A stretch of 64,000 nt of DNA from Paramarasmius palmivorus (GCA_037176845.1 JAYKXP010000031.1:62001-126000), one strand, 5' to 3'; positions 36,393 through 49,672 are shown, counted from the first letter of the stretch. The notes: generated by a model from the sequence alone, not told the origin. Made by a program: numbers and translations.

Positions 36393-38630
36393 CTATCCGC
36401 CCAAGGGAGATATGTAGCTTCGACTCGAGTATGCAGGCGGCGGCGCCTCAGTCGGAGGTTCCGCTTGAGGAAGAATCCCTTCCATATGCCGTTTCCTTCG
36501 ACGCTTTTCCGATTGTAGCACATAGGGTATCGGAATGAGGGAGTTCTCGGGGAAGACCCGAGTGTCGGTGGAGTCTTGATGACGCCGGCGAATAATAAAT
36601 AGCGATCCAACAATAACTAGTGCGATGAGGGACAATCCACCAAGCACGCCCCCAATTATTCCTCCTATATGATTTGTTTCTCTCCCTGACGATCCTGCTG
36701 GAGGACCTTCTGGAGGACTTTGGGAGTCTAGCTGAGGATTAATGTTGATGCTAGCAATGAGAACTCTAGCCGCTGCAAATTGAACATCAGCGGAGTAGGT
36801 CATGTTAGGTGGACCTATCCACGAGTTCCCGTATACATTGGTTCCGTTGACAGTGGCTAGGTCGAGTAGTGCATTGTACTAGCAATCATGGAGTTAGTAA
36901 GAGATTGATGGAGAAGCAATGATAAGGCACTACCTGAACTGCCAGATAAGCTTCCACATAAGTTGACAAACGCGAATCGAAAGACTCTTTCCGTGCCAGA
37001 ATTGTTGCGAGGCCTCTGACAAGATCACCTCCCGCAAATTGTTCTGCAACATCATTGAACACCTTTGTGAAAAAAAGAGTAGAAGGATCGCACTTTCTTT
37101 CAACACCAAAACTCCTTGTCCTGAACGGTCATGCCAGTCCGGGTAATTCGAAGAGGCGACGATGCTGCATGTCAACCTATGGGACAAAAGCTAAGCAACA
37201 AGTTATAACTGCTTCGTGAAACTTGCTTTTTGACGGTGGCATTGTTCCAACTGATTGATGATAGAATAGCCAGACTTTCAATTGCATACCCCGTATTCCA
37301 AGGCTCTTTTCTCTTATTAATTGGTGCCTTGCATGGATTCTTCGTGTCCAACTTGACTGACCACCAAAAAAGCGAGTCGTCTGTATATAGTCGCGAAAGG
37401 AACAGTTTCGCGGATTGTCGAGCAGCATCTGGGTATTTTCTACCTCCGGTTATTTCAGCAAGGATCCCTGAAAGCCTGGAACTGACGTGAGTTAATGCTG
37501 ATGCATATCAACTTGCAAAATCACCTGAAAAACCGACTGTTAAAGACACTTGACATGAGTTCATCCACTCGGGCTTCTACAGCGAGATCCTCACGCGTTT
37601 TCAGATGTCACCACCTCTCCGAGTGTAGGGTCATGCTAGACAATTGGGATTTATACGCATAACGTCCAAAGATAGACTTAATCACTTACGATTAGACCAC
37701 CGGTTAGATCCACGTCTAAGGCATCCCCAAATTCGTAAACTGAAAACTATAACCTCCAGAGAGCCTGTTCTCACATTTTTTACATTTCCTATGCTTATCC
37801 AATGTATCGACCATAAGTTCAACTTTCGTGTTGCTCGTGTTCTGGAATATCCCATTAGGGAAACCAGAACTCAACAAGACACGGTCATTGTTGGAGCTCC
37901 AAATTTTCGTGGCAATGTCGAGGAATATTTGATCTTCAGGCTTGTAAGCGACGTGTGCTAGAGCAGCGGCATAGCCATATACAGGATCCAACCTTTGAAA
38001 GGTCAAGCTGCGGAAGTAACATACGCTCCATCGGATTTCTAGTGATTATATATTGACTTTTAATAGACACGTTCAGGAGAACTTCGGAACCGACCCTACA
38101 TACCAGGTAATACGTCGGTCACATGAAATCGTCAACAAGATAGGTACGTACTTGGAAGGGGATACATTTGCGAAGTAATGAGACACTTTGTCTTTGTATC
38201 TTGTTTGGTTGACGGCTATGTCAAACTCGATTAGAAGAATGTATAAATCAGCCTTGTCATCCTCTGGAATGCTGAATGAATGCTTGTTCAATGCCATCGG
38301 TTCAGAATGCTTACCTGCAATAGTTACAGCTTTGTCCAGAGCTTTAGTTGCAGTGTCAATGCGCTCTTCCATTGTAAGACTGATTGTTGGCTTCTGATGT
38401 ATGCCTGAGAACCATTAATCTTACATGAGGTAGGCTAAATAACGCACTCTCCACGGAGATGGTATGGCTATCGGAGCGACAGCGCTGCTGACAATGCGAG
38501 AAAAAACTGCCAGACAAATCATCTGTTGAATAGAAAGGTGGAATCAGCTGAACAACAGTTATGAGATCTTTTGCAGTCTCACCACGGGAGTAATGTTGCC
38601 CCCTAGCAGGGGAGCCAACGATGAAGACAT
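36393..38630 (-). CDS. Membrane-anchored GH76-like protein, copy B
   Basis: Collinear with copy A, about 10.0 kb downstream of it. Readable in order: MEERIDTATKALDKA, FDIAVNQTRYKDK, DPVYGYAAALAHVAYKPED, AIESLAILSSI-like sequence, SNYPDWHDRSGQG, a membrane helix after GGIIGGVLGG, and a tail with PPPAYSSR. Compared with copies A and C, some exons have more indels, and I could not confirm an open frame through 37.2-37.6 kb. It may be a pseudogene. The Ser/Pro linker before the helix differs from A (SGRETNH in place of SATG). Confidence 0.6.
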
Positions 38631-39733
38631 AACTGACAGGAACAGAAAGGAATCGATCCTCTTTTTATTGTAGGGCTTTCAATACAGAAGCACATGCTTG
38701 TGTCCAGCGTTTGCTTGGTGCTGCGCATTTTATACGGTTTACTCACCGAACCGCACCATCAATCGCCGATGCCATCATATAGTCGGATGCTGTAATCATG
38801 ATCGTCGCCTAGATTTTATGATATAGATAAATAAAGGACATAGAGTGAAGTCAGTTGTAAGGTGCTTGACGAGAACAAGCTTCTGCTCAATCATTTCCTC
38901 GACGGATTTACAAGTGGAAAATCGTCAATGCTATTGTTAAAACAGACGGCACTGCACGGTAATGGTGACTGCTAGTCGTTCCACGAAAGGAACTTGAATC
39001 GGGGGGTAGAGTTATTCTCGGTGTGCACAAGGAGATTTAGCGGGTCTAGCAGCATGATGAGAGATCACATGTATGATTGGATGATGATAACGAAACGGTA
39101 GCAAGAACCGCCTTCATCATTAAAGCTTTAGTGAAGTTTGTTCGCTTCGGCAGGCATCGTGCATCAACACCATACCCCACAATGAATCAGCACTGCCTGC
39201 CATGGTTATAATGTCTGAAAAAGATATTGCTGGTTCCAATGTGATATCACTGCCCTGGGAATGATCATTGTTGGGACATGGCAGCTATGAGCCTCCCGTC
39301 AGGAGATTTGAAAAGGATTCAATGTTACTGTAAGGCAGCAAGTTGTACGCCGATGGGAGGTTCCATACGCGAGCAGGCGGTAACGCGAGGCGAAAGGCCG
39401 AGATAGCACGACAAATCTATAGCTTATGATGGGAGTAAACAAAGGCTGTACGCAAACAACTTAGACAAGCAGATGAGTAATAAAAGAATGAGATGGGATG
39501 TGTGGAGAGATGCAAGCGGGAGACAAAGTGCGGTGCCTGCCCCCATCTGCCGTGTCATCTCAGGTATATATTGGGCCATTATCATACGATCAACTGCCTC
39601 GTGCATGTGAGGATGTAACACAAGAAGTAAAAGGAAAAAGGTGTTCGACCTTGGTGGTGGTCATGAGAAGAGGTGTAAGGTTATGTCAATGGAAGCGACT
39701 CCGGGAAAAAGAGACCATCCTAGACAGGCTAAT

Positions 39734-39825
39734 TTCCCTGGCTGGGAGCCGAACCCAGCTTCGGCACGCACTGCTCAACGAGCGGGTATAATAAACGCGT
39801 GTATTGACCAGTATACTACCAAGGA
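39734..39825 (-). pseudogene. tRNA-Asp-derived sequence
   Basis: T arm with one change (GGAGCCGAACCC), A-box side ACCAGTATACTACCAAGGA, no anticodon. Its upstream flank matches that of the unit at 51506. Confidence 0.62.
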
Positions 39826-40120
39826 CATCGTCCATCACTTATCCTATTAATCGTTGTTTGGTGCGAGGTGCATAGCAGTGATTGCTATTTTTCGTCACCG
39901 ACACCATACCACACTCGATACAAGGCTTTGAAGCAGGATCCACTCCTGGTTCCACAAGAAACAAGTCCTCGGAATTTGGAATAGACCGAGACGAGGGTGT
40001 TGAGGGTGTTACCCTTCCAGAACCACGACTCACAAGGTAACAAGGTTACGTAGAGACGATCGTCTGCAGCCAGGTAGTAAATAGGAACAAAAACGCAAAT
40101 GTGACAGGGTGCAGACGCAA

Positions 40121-40183
40121 CTCCCTAGCTGGGAGTCGAAACCAGGCTTTACACGTTCGATAGACGCGTACGCTACCAGGGAG
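40121..40183 (-). pseudogene. tRNA-Asp-derived sequence, shortened
   Basis: CTCCCTAGCTGGGAGTCGAA and CGTACGCTACCAGGGAG bound a 63-nt remnant. Counterpart of 51767-51845. Confidence 0.58.
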
Positions 40184-40370
40184 TGCCCGTGTCGTGTGAA
40201 TGATATCCCTAATTGAATTCTTATGACTCCGTTATATATCTGAAACTCGATAAGCATCGCACACATGAACGCAAAGAGATATCTGGATGAGAGTCCAATG
40301 TTCAACTAGGCAGTGTTATATATGGGCCAAGACCTCGAGGAGAAAAAACATACTAAGGAGCTGTCCAGTG

Positions 40371-40444
40371 CCCCTGGCTGGGAATCGAGCCCAGATTTCA
40401 ACATTCATGATAGGCACGTGTATTAACCCCTATACTACCAGGCA
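40371..40444 (-). pseudogene. tRNA-Asp-derived sequence, shortened
   Basis: CCCCTGGCTGGGAATCGA...CCTATACTACCAGGCA, with GATAGGCACGTG where the Asp copies have GACAGGCGCGTG. Counterpart of 52038-52121. A 40-nt scrap of another unit follows at 40616-40657. Confidence 0.58.
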
Positions 40445-40839
40445 ACGCGTGGATATTGATATTGACATTGAGAGAGATACAGGAACAATAATTTTGGAGA
40501 AGAAACAAGAATAGGTTTTGTGACAGAACGACGATTAAGGCTGTCAATGAGATTATTCACCGTAGAGGAAGTGTGAAATTGGTAGTCATGATGCGTCGAG
40601 GTACAGCGTGCCTTTAATATGGCGCAGCATGAAATATCCGATAAGCTACCAGGGAGTTGCCAGGGAGTGCATCTGCCTTGATGTCGATGTCCGGAAGGGG
40701 TGTATTCAGGCGGAGGTAAAGAGGAACTTTTGTGCCCGGGGTCGCTGATATTGACGTAAAGCTTACACCTTTCCTCAAAACCACCACCACCGCTGAACGA
40801 CTCTTTTTTCCTTCTCTTATGGGCCTTCCTGCCACACGA

Positions 40840-41800
40840 AATGGGTGCAGTAACTCAAACAGACGACTATAGGTCTCTTGAATCCCTCATCTCGAGCTGA
40901 CCATGTTCACCAACGCTTACATCCCCCAAGACAGCATCTCCTTCACCGACAGCAGCGTACCATGCCCAGCCTCCTACACAACGCTTATTATCCCCCACGG
41001 AGGCGGTTTCGGCGTTGATACGTCACTCTTTCCTGTCTTTTCCAAACCTTCCTCCTCAACTCTACTCATTCCATACCACTTCAACTCCGCGTCCGTCGTA
41101 CAGGCTCATTCGCGCCAATACAAACCTTAGTAGGCCCACAAGACAACATCCGCATAATCGCTCTCGATGAGCTGGGTCCACTTCATATACCGCTTCCGAG
41201 CCCCAGGCATTTGTAGATCGGTTGAAGCGTCTGGAAAGAAGGTATAAAAAGAAGGGCAGATGGTCGATTGAGGTCTATGGGGTGTATTTGAGGGACATTA
41301 TTATATACGGTACGTCCTCCTTCCTCTTCCCTTGCCCTTGCCCTTACCCCCTGCACGCGACGCCTGCCAACGAAACATACCCATCCCCACACTAAGTACG
41401 AAACACATTCGAAGACCTACCGTATCATTACTCACCCTCAATCCCCAGTTTCTATCGGTATACGACCCACGAACGAGAAGATTGACTAGTTTCATTATTG
41501 GGCTGTGTCATCCTTCACGCATAGCCCTATCTCCACGCTATGTATAACCTCGCCGGATAGTGTGCGAGTACACCGCCAACTCCAAGCTGAACGTAGTGTA
41601 TACGACGAGAGAAGGTATGTGTGTTTGGATGAAGGGGAGGCAGGTGGTGTAAAGCGGGAGGAGGGAGGTACAAAAAGGGACGAGGAACAAAGGGTGCAAG
41701 GTAGCGTTTGTCCAGATAGGTCTGGCGGGGCGTTTTGTGACTATATTGGACTGGTCCAGCATCTTAGGCAAAGGAAAGACTTTGTATATATCGCCGCCGA
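40840..41800 (+). pseudogene. Eroded gene relic (copy 3)
   Basis: Begins with a readable plus-strand stretch (MFTNAYIPQDSISFTD at 40903, then TTLIIPHGGGFGVDT), then NIRIIALDE near 41150. It is the best-preserved start among the three relics and still lacks a continuous frame. It is followed by the tRNA-like unit at 41882, as the other copies are followed by tRNA-Asp genes. Confidence 0.38.
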
Positions 41801-41881
41801 ATAGATGGAATCATCTGAATCATCACCGGTCCCAAGAGAGAGAAATAAAATGAAAACAAGGACATACGTTACCCTCGGTAT

Positions 41882-41973
41882 CTCCCTGGCTGGGAGTTGA
41901 ACCCAGCTCTTGCGAGGCGGAAATTTGGGATCGCATGAAAGGCGCGTGTACTGACCGATACACTGGCAGGGAG
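41882..41973 (-). pseudogene. tRNA-Asp-derived sequence with TTC in anticodon position
   Basis: Position equivalent to the intact genes at 24235 and 34242. The 5' anticodon half reads GCGCCTTTCA instead of GCGCCTGTCA, so the anticodon would be TTC (Glu). The 3' anticodon stem (CGCAAGAG) no longer pairs fully and the acceptor has one mismatch, so I call it a pseudogene. Confidence 0.6.
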
Positions 41974-42435
41974 TTAGCTATGTAACGATGCTTCACGTTT
42001 GTCGTCTAGTATTGCTTCCCGATATCACAATCACAATAGTGTTCTGGTGAGTCAACTATTCCGTGTCATCGTCGTGCCCCAACATTTCTGGGTATACGAG
42101 CGTGTAAAGAATCGAGATGAACTCTGGAACTGATGACTCTTTTCGATATACAAGCGAAAGGAACATTATTCTCGAGCTATCGATGCGTCAGACTCATGGT
42201 ACTCTCCATATGTAGGTACATGAGAGATTTAAAGGCACCACTGTCAGAGGTGTTTTGCGCGGAAACATTTGATTACCTCCACATGACAGGCGTGCATACT
42301 GGCCCATGTACTGCCAGGATTCCTCTCATACGCCCTGTAAAGCCACTTACCAAACAAATCCGTCACAGTAGTAGCATTACTATTCAGATGCATGAACACA
42401 ACCGGAATCATGTGAATGAACTCAGACTAGGGTAA

Positions 42436-42520
42436 TCTTGATTGGGAGTGCTTTCGCGCAGCACCTTAGTCACATCCGACATATGACAGGCGCGAGTACT
42501 AACCAGTATGCTACCAGGGA
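42436..42520 (-). pseudogene. tRNA-Asp-derived sequence, T arm lost
   Basis: The 5' half is well kept (TGACAGGCGCGAGTACTAACC, then CCAGGGA on the plus strand), including GTC in place. The T arm is reduced to GATTGGGAGTG. A similar scrap (GACAGGCGTGCATACTGG) lies at 42284-42318. Confidence 0.6.
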
Positions 42521-42934
42521 TTGTCTTCCGGGATCTGTAAAGCCACCGCGACTCTTCTCCGAGTCTCAGCTCAATTCGTCCGTTGTGATAAACCAAGGCG
42601 AAGGAAGAGCATGTCACGATGCACCATCCGACATCGGTGATCCTGAAATATTTAGGAATACTTTGGAAGAGCGTGACTGGTAATTTTTGAGGCAGATATC
42701 AACAGTACTTCCTTGTCGCTCAGGCGACGGGAATGGTTAATCGCTATACACACGCCAGATTTGCGTCTGGGACAAGTTTGGGAGACTAGGCGCGAACACA
42801 ATCCGTGTACCACCACTAATTAGGGCATGCGGGTTGATTGGAGGATTCCAAACGTCTAGTTGTCTGATTCCTGTTAACTGTGGGGAGAAATCCGGCAAAT
42901 AGCCTGTAAAAAGAGCAGTTTTGAAGGTATGCCA

Positions 42935-43027
42935 TCTCCCTGGCTGGGAGTCGAGCCCAACTTTTGCGTGGATGATCACTCTCGGTTTGGACATCACACG
43001 TGTGTAATCACCGGTATTCTACCAGGC
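42935..43027 (-). pseudogene. tRNA-Asp-derived sequence
   Basis: CTCCCTGGCTGGGAGTCGAG at one end and CACCGGTATTCTACCAGGCA at the other. The anticodon arm is diverged (GCGTGGATG, ACATCACACG). Confidence 0.62.
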
Positions 43028-43486
43028 AATTTCACGCATTTTGGATGCTGGTAATGTGACATATTGTCTGAGGCATGGAAGAAACCATTCGTCCAGGTTA
43101 CGGATACGGTCACAGGTTATTAGGTATATTGCTATCAATGGCACACCTATCACTGATCAGAGAACGTGTTGGTCCAGTCACACTTCTCTAATCACAATCG
43201 GTCATTTTATTCAGTTTTATTTCAATTCTCAAAGATACTAGGGAGATAAGTTAGATGGGCGTTCGAAACTAAGTACAGCCGAACCTTAACCCTAGTCAGT
43301 CGACAGATGACCGTTGCTGTGACTGACGTGACACTGTTACACGTTCTCTCTTCAACCAACGTGCCCTGGACGTCCTTCGTTGCCTTTCCTTTCTTCGCTT
43401 CCCCCGCTCTCTCAAAAGGACATTCGACTAGAGCTTTCAACTCTCCAGATCTGACATATTAATGTTGTAGTAGCTCAAGCAAGAGA

Positions 43487-43939
43487 ATGGCACCCGAGTT
43501 CGTAATGAACTTTCTTTTCATTCTCAGGTTCTCTATCTCATGTCTTTGTTGCCTTTTGCCGCACTCAGAAGCCTATACCTACCCAGGAAGATGTCAAAAA
43601 GGCCTCCCGCATGCCCCCACAATCGGAGCTCAGAACGGGGTGCAGGTACGAACCGTTTCTATCGTTATGCATTCCATTCCTTACCGTATACTCACTCTAG
43701 CTCTCATCGACATCATACCTCAATACTCAATGTCAGCGTTGAGGTTACAGCATATGCCTCACCTTATCCTTGAAGAAAGCCCCTCAAACACGCATTTCCC
43801 CGTTCATGAGATGTATCAGAACCACCGGCAACTTCGCCCAACCTTGCTATGCCCTAACCTATCCTTATATCGACATGCAGCATTACCCCGCTTTCGGCAT
43901 CTTGCTGGTTGGTTCTTCCGCTTTTGTGTCGGAACGTAG
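43487..43939 (+). CDS. Hypothetical protein with hydrophobic N-terminus
   Basis: A 150-codon frame starting MAPEFVMNFLFILRFSISCL, which could be a signal peptide ending near SEA. Downstream it is unremarkable and may contain an in-frame intron. In another frame the segment near 43830-43935 also reads plausibly as protein, so the model is weak. I see no family. DNA just upstream (43270-43360) matches 62555-62650. Confidence 0.25.
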   Translation: MAPEFVMNFLFILRFSISCLCCLLPHSEAYTYPGRCQKGLPHAPTIGAQNGVQVRTVSIVMHSIPYRILTLALIDIIPQYSMSALRLQHMPHLILEESPSNTHFPVHEMYQNHRQLRPTLLCPNLSLYRHAALPRFRHLAGWFFRFCVGT

Positions 43940-44738
43940 CGATGGGTAGGCGAGGGAAAGGGTGTATGGGCGTCTTGCGTATATGGTACCTTGTTGAACG
44001 ACCGGCTCGTGGACGTAGGGCAGGCGACAGAGAGAACGATTGGGAGGTGTAAATCCGCAAGCTCACGATTTAGGGGATATGAATATGCCCGATGGGCATT
44101 CTCTGCTCATACTACAGATACAGCACGCGAAGACCGATCATCCCTACCGCTACTATACTACCATCGCTCCCCCGACAAAGGACACTTGTGTTGCTCCCAT
44201 CAATCACTTTCTCGTTTTCGTATACACCACTGTGCTCAACTTACAGGCATGTTCTCCAACGATCATGAATGGTACCTTTTAGCTTGGATTTTTTCGTCAG
44301 GTTTCCATCGTTACCGGGATGGTGGGTATAAACACCTGTTTGTAGGAGAAATCAAGCTCTCAAGATGATCATTATGCTGTGGTCATTGTTCTCATTATGC
44401 TTGATCGCCGTGCTTTGTTCATTCACAACCTCGTCTTAGACCTTTTCTTCCTCAAGATGCGGTGATAGTTTGTATCAGTATTTGGTATCTGTGTCGTAAC
44501 CAAGCTTTGCCCTGGGTTAACAGTGGCATCGCGAGGACTAGAAACCACACACGCTGGATGATTCTTGCGACGAACATGATATCATCATCTTAATTGATTT
44601 ATATCATGACTTGGAACGAAAGGTGTTCGAGATGATGATCAAGATGAAGCATTGGTATAAAATCCTCGTTCATGTGAGCTTGGAGACAACGATTCTTTCC
44701 AACCCTCGCGTTGTGAGCTCTCCCTTGTTTCTCCGAGT

Positions 44739-45942
44739 ATGCTGAAACTATTGGTGTGAGTTATATCGTCTTGTTAACAATTGAGCGTCCAACTCTTGTG
44801 AATTCAGGGGCATTGGACTCGCATTCCTCTGGCGTACCAAGGCCGTGAAAATCGTGGATGTTGATCCCATAGCTGCGACTCTCAGCGGTGGCACCCTAAC
44901 GCTTGACATTACCTGGCACACCACCACAGATACAGATTTCATAGTAGCATTTAGGCTAGACCCTTCTCGGGCTCAGTCTGCACCTTTGAAATCGCCATCT
45001 CAAATCGGATTAGACGTTGTGTCCAGTGTTAAATTTGATTCTATTTCACCAGGGTGGGTGGTTCAGCGTCCTATCGCAACCTCAGACTTACGGTACTTCT
45101 AGAACGTATAATTTAAGTACCATACAACTAGACTCGTAGGTCATATTCATGAATACCCATCATTCAGGATTAATACATTCATTTTAAACCTAGTAATCCA
45201 CCCGGAAAAACTATCCCAGGTATCTTCACCTCAATTACGGTCCTAACAGAACCCAGAACCCTACAAACAGCTTTATCAACTTCTAGGTACGCTTTACGTT
45301 GAGTGTCTATCGCAGACCAATTCTTTCACAGTGCTATGCTCAATACTACTTCTCAAGCGCTCAAGAAGGCAGCGAAATAACCCACACGAATGTGAGTAAT
45401 CCACCGTTAGGTGAATCAACGAGTTCCCAAGCCAGGTATGATTCTTTCCAAGGTTATTCCTTCCCAAGAATGGCTGATTACAGTCCAGCCCCACGAGCGC
45501 TTCCAACTCGGCATCTCAAAATATCGGTCGCATTGCTGCTGGTCCTGTGGCTGGGGTAGTCGTGCTGATTATCCTGGTTGCTGTCAGTGTCGTTATCCTC
45601 AGACGCAGAAGAAAGGGAACACGTCACCCAACAGAACCTGCAGAGGTTTCCCCGTATCCCAAAACGACATCAGCATCCAATGTCATGAGAGCGGGGAGAT
45701 GGCAACCTGTAGGTGTTTTGCCGGAAGCGGAGGTCCCCACCGGCGAGGAGGCATCTTCATCAATAGGGAATGATTGTTTGCCATATCAAGAAGACAGGCA
45801 ACAGGATATAGAAATTGGTCCTCCGATGGGAGAACGTCGGGTTATTTATCACAATGACAGTGGATGGAGGCCTTCGGCATCACGCCCTGATGGAAGCTCG
45901 AGTATTATTGAGATGCCACCTCGTTACGATACCGCCATTTGA
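44739..45942 (+). CDS. Single-pass membrane protein with DSGW...PPxY tail
   Basis: Six exons fit: 44739-44755, 44808-45053, 45103-45135, 45194-45286, 45316-45391 and 45484-45942, giving 307 codons. The first introns are phase 2, and the third exon has 33 nt as in the genes at 57772 and 59824. The protein has a short hydrophobic leader (MLKLLVGIGLAFLW) and an extracellular domain (VDPIAATLSGGTLTLDITWH), then a Ser/Thr-rich stalk, a membrane helix (AGPVAGVVVLIILVAVSVV), a basic RRRRK stop-transfer, and a cytoplasmic tail with HNDSGWRPSA and IEMPPRYDTAI at the end. PPxY motifs bind WW domains of Nedd4/Rsp5 ubiquitin ligases, so regulated turnover is plausible. The ligand or role is unknown. Confidence 0.72.
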
Positions 45943-45999
45943 CTTCATAGCTCTAGCTTTATCTACATATATCAAGCGGAACATCAGTCGCTTTCGTTG

Positions 46000-47340
46000 T
46001 TGTATTGGGTGAACACTTACAGATATCGGTATTTTATTGACCTCACTCGGCATTCGCTCGAATATATCTACAGTCGATGGATATAGAATAGAGGCAGAAC
46101 ATTTAATCATATCCGAACGTATAACCAGATAGATATCACTTTGCCGCATGGCACCACTACCATCAGTAGGGTAAGCGACGAGGATGACCAGAAGTGAGGG
46201 TATCACCAGTCTTAAATCATTATTTCACTAGTGAAGCACCGGCTGTGCCGGCCTACAATCCGGCCCACCTTTCGACAGGAACATGGCACAATCAAATCGT
46301 GATCGACGTAAGTTATACCTCAGGCTTAGTCTATTTAGGATTTGGAGTGGGCCTAACTAGTCTTAAACTGTAAGCTAACCCTTTCGTGCCATCGTGACAC
46401 TAGACGTCATATACAGTGCCAGGTGGAAAGACAATTCTATCTAACTACCTGACTGAGCATCTAACTCAGATTTCCCGCCAACACCGTCAGAAGCTTCATG
46501 TCAGGTACGTGTATCAACTAGGACTATTTAGATGCGGCACGAGTCTTCTCGATTACAACGCTATTCTGTTCACTACTAAATAAGATCATTGGGCCTTGAT
46601 TTGTGTTACCCCAGAGTGTAGACCATTCGGAGTGCGGGTTGTATCGGTCTCTGCAGTTACATGCCAAGACCCACGAGCCTAGTGATTGTTGAGTGATCAC
46701 GGTGCCAAGTTTGACGGAAGCCATGGAATCTATTGCTCTGGTCATGACTGACCAATATATGGTTAAGAATAAACGCCCACCAAAGTTCACATTCCAACTC
46801 TTTCGCCTCACTACTTCATTCCCGTTTCTGTACCAGGCCGACCAATGCTAGACGTCTCGAATAATCGATGTCTTTTGGGCGGTCTTGAGCTTATCTGGGT
46901 CATCATCTGTCGATGCAAGGAATCAGTGCCATGAGAAATGGTCAGTCCTGCATCAGAAGACAATCACTCAGTCCTCATGGTCCCGCACCCCATTCCCTTC
47001 GGCACCAATTCCTGTAACATATCTGAAGCATCAAGTTGGTATTAAGTCTTGTGCGTGTCTTAATCAAAAGGTCTAGCTAGCCTGATGAGCAGAGGAAGAT
47101 CCCTAGATCGAACGTTCAGAAAGAACAACGACAAGGTTAAGGTACCATGCGAAAATACTACTAAAATTGCAATGGTACGATACCCTACATAGGCGCTCGA
47201 GAGAAGCGCAACATCAGAAAGTGATGTGTACTCTAGTGACGGTATGTGCGCCATCTGCTAGTGTTGTTCCATAGTTCTGATATAAGAAAAGCACACATCT
47301 ATTCGATAGCCATAGAACTCTAGCACGAGGGGAATCATTA
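46000..47340. other. Spacer between the membrane protein gene and GH76-like copy C
   Basis: No gene is supported. Short protein-like stretches occur near 46400-46510 (VPGGKTILSNYLTEHLTQIS) without start, stop or splice support. The last part (about 47190-47340) is the shared 3' flank of the GH76-like genes. Confidence 0.4.
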
Positions 47341-47371
47341 AACTCGAACCGCCCGTGCAAAATATGTGGCG

Positions 47372-49672
47372 TTATCTCGATGAAGTGTATGCAGGCGGCG
47401 GCACCTCAGCTGAAGGTCCTGCTTGCGGAAGACTCCCATCCATATGCTGTTTTCCTCTACGCTTTTCCGATTGTTGAACATAAGGTATCGGAATGAGGGG
47501 GTTTCTGGGAGATACCTGACTGATGAGAGAGCGTTGACGTCGGAGACGACGAATAATAAATAGTGATCCAACAACAGCTAGTGCAATGAGAAACAATCCA
47601 CCGAGCACGCCCCCAACTATTTTTCCTGTATGATTCGTTCCTGATGACCCTACTGGACGACTTTTTGGAGGAATTTTTGGAGGAATTTTTGGAGGAACTT
47701 CCGCTTCCGGAGGTCTTTGGGTATCTAGCTGAGAGTTGATGTTGATGCCAGCAATGAGAACTCTAGCTGCTGCAAGTTGATCGACAGCAGAGTAGGTCAT
47801 ATTTGGCGGGCCGATCCACGAGTTCCCATAAATATTAGTTCCGGTGAAAGTGGCTAGATCGAGTAGTGCATTGTACTAGCAAGCATATGACTGACTGAGA
47901 GAATGACGGAAAATGACAATGATAGGGCACTACCTGAACTGCCAGATAAGCCTCCACGTAGGTCGATAAAGCAGGATTGAAGAGCTTTTTCCGTGCCAGA
48001 ATTGTCGCGAGGCCTCTAGCAAAATCAGCTCCGGACCATTGTTCTGCAATATCATTAAACACCATTGTGAAAAAAGAGTGAAAGGGTCGCACTATCTTTC
48101 AACATCAGAACCCCTTGTCCAGAAGGTTCATGCCACTCTGGGTAATCTGAAGAGGCGACAATGCTGCTCGTCAACCTATTGGATAACACCTAAGCAACAA
48201 TCATAACTACTTTATAAAACTTGCCTCTCAACGGTCGTCTCGTCCAAACTGATTGATGTTAGAATGGCAAGACTCTCAATCGCATACCCCATATTCCAAG
48301 GTTCCTTTCTCTCGTCGATTAGTGTTTTGCATGGATTCTGCGTGTCCACCCAAACTGCCCACCAAAAAAGCGAGTCATTTGTATACAATCGCGAAAGGAA
48401 AAGTTTGGCAGATTGCTGAGCAGCGTTCAGGTACTGGTTATCTCCAGTTATCTCGGCGAGGACCCCGGAAAGCCTGTAAGTAATATGAGTTAGTGCTAAC
48501 GATATTGACTTGCATGCAAAAGCACCTGAAAAAGCGGCTATTGAAAACACAGCATGCAAATTTGAGATGAGCTTATCCATTCGGTCTTCTACAGGGGGAT
48601 CCTTACGCGTTTTCAGATGTCACCATGTCTCCGAGGGTGGGATTATGCTAGACAAATGGAATTTATATGCATAAAATCCAAAAATAGACGTAGTCACTCA
48701 CGATTAGACCACCGCTTACATCCACGACTAAGGCATTCCCAAATTCGTGAGCTGAGATTGATAACCTTCAGACTAGGACGGCCTGTCCTCACCGTTTGTG
48801 CAGTTCCTATGCTCATCCAATGTATCGATGATAAGTTTAATTTTTGCGTTGCTCGTGTTCTGGAATACCGCACGAGGGAAACCTGAACTCGATAAGACAC
48901 GGTTATTGTTGGACTTCCAAATTTCCATGGCAATGTTGAGAAATATTTGACTCTCAGGCTTGTAAGCGACGTGTGCTAGAGCAGCGGCATAGCCATACAA
49001 AGGATCCAGCCTTCGAAGGTCAGAAAAGCACCTTAGAGGTCAAGCTGTGGAATTAACATACGTTCCATAGGATGTCTAGCAAACATATGTGGATCTTTAA
49101 TAGACATATTCGGGAGAGCGTTGTGACTGACCCTGCATATCAGGCAATATGTCGGCCACATGAAACAGTAACAAGATAGGTACGTACTTGGAAGAGGGCA
49201 CATTTGCGAAGTAATGAAACACCTTGTCTTTGTATCTTGTTTGGTTAACGGCTATGTCAAACTCGATCAGAAGAGTGTGTAAATCAACCTCGCAACCCTC
49301 TAGAATGCCAAATGAATGCTTGTTCAACGCCATTGGGTCAGAATACTTACCTGGAATGGGTTCAATATATGCTTTGTCCAAAGCCTCAATTGCAAAGTCA
49401 ATGCGGTCTTCCATTGTAAGATTGATTGTTGGTTTCTGATGCATGATTAAGCACCGTTAAACTTCTATGAGGTCGTCTAAATAACGCACTCTCCACGAGG
49501 ACGGTATGGCTATCGGAGCATCAGCGCTGTTGACAACGTGCCACAGAACTGCCAGACAGATCATCTGTTGAATATAAGGGTAGAATCAGCCAAACAACGG
49601 TTATGGGGTCCTTTGAAGTCTCACCATGGACATGATGTTACCCCGTAGCTGGGGAGCCAGGGATGAAGACAT
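47372..49672 (-). CDS. Membrane-anchored GH76-like protein, copy C
   Basis: Closely collinear with copy A. Readable: MEDRIDFAIEALDKAYIEPI, FDIAVNQTRYKDK, YGYAAALAHVAYKPESQ, LSGVLAEITGDNQYLNAAQQ, WNMGYAIESLAILTS, IYGNSWIGPPNMTYS, then a stalk with the tandem unit PPKI (47655-47700, an 11-12 bp DNA repeat TTTTTGGAGGAA), a membrane helix (GGVLGGLFLIALAVVGSLFI) and a tail ending EVPPPAYTSSR. The start lies at 49672 by comparison with copy A. As in the others, the GH76 catalytic Asp pair is not obvious. The stalk differs most between copies, so its length evolves freely. Confidence 0.7.
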
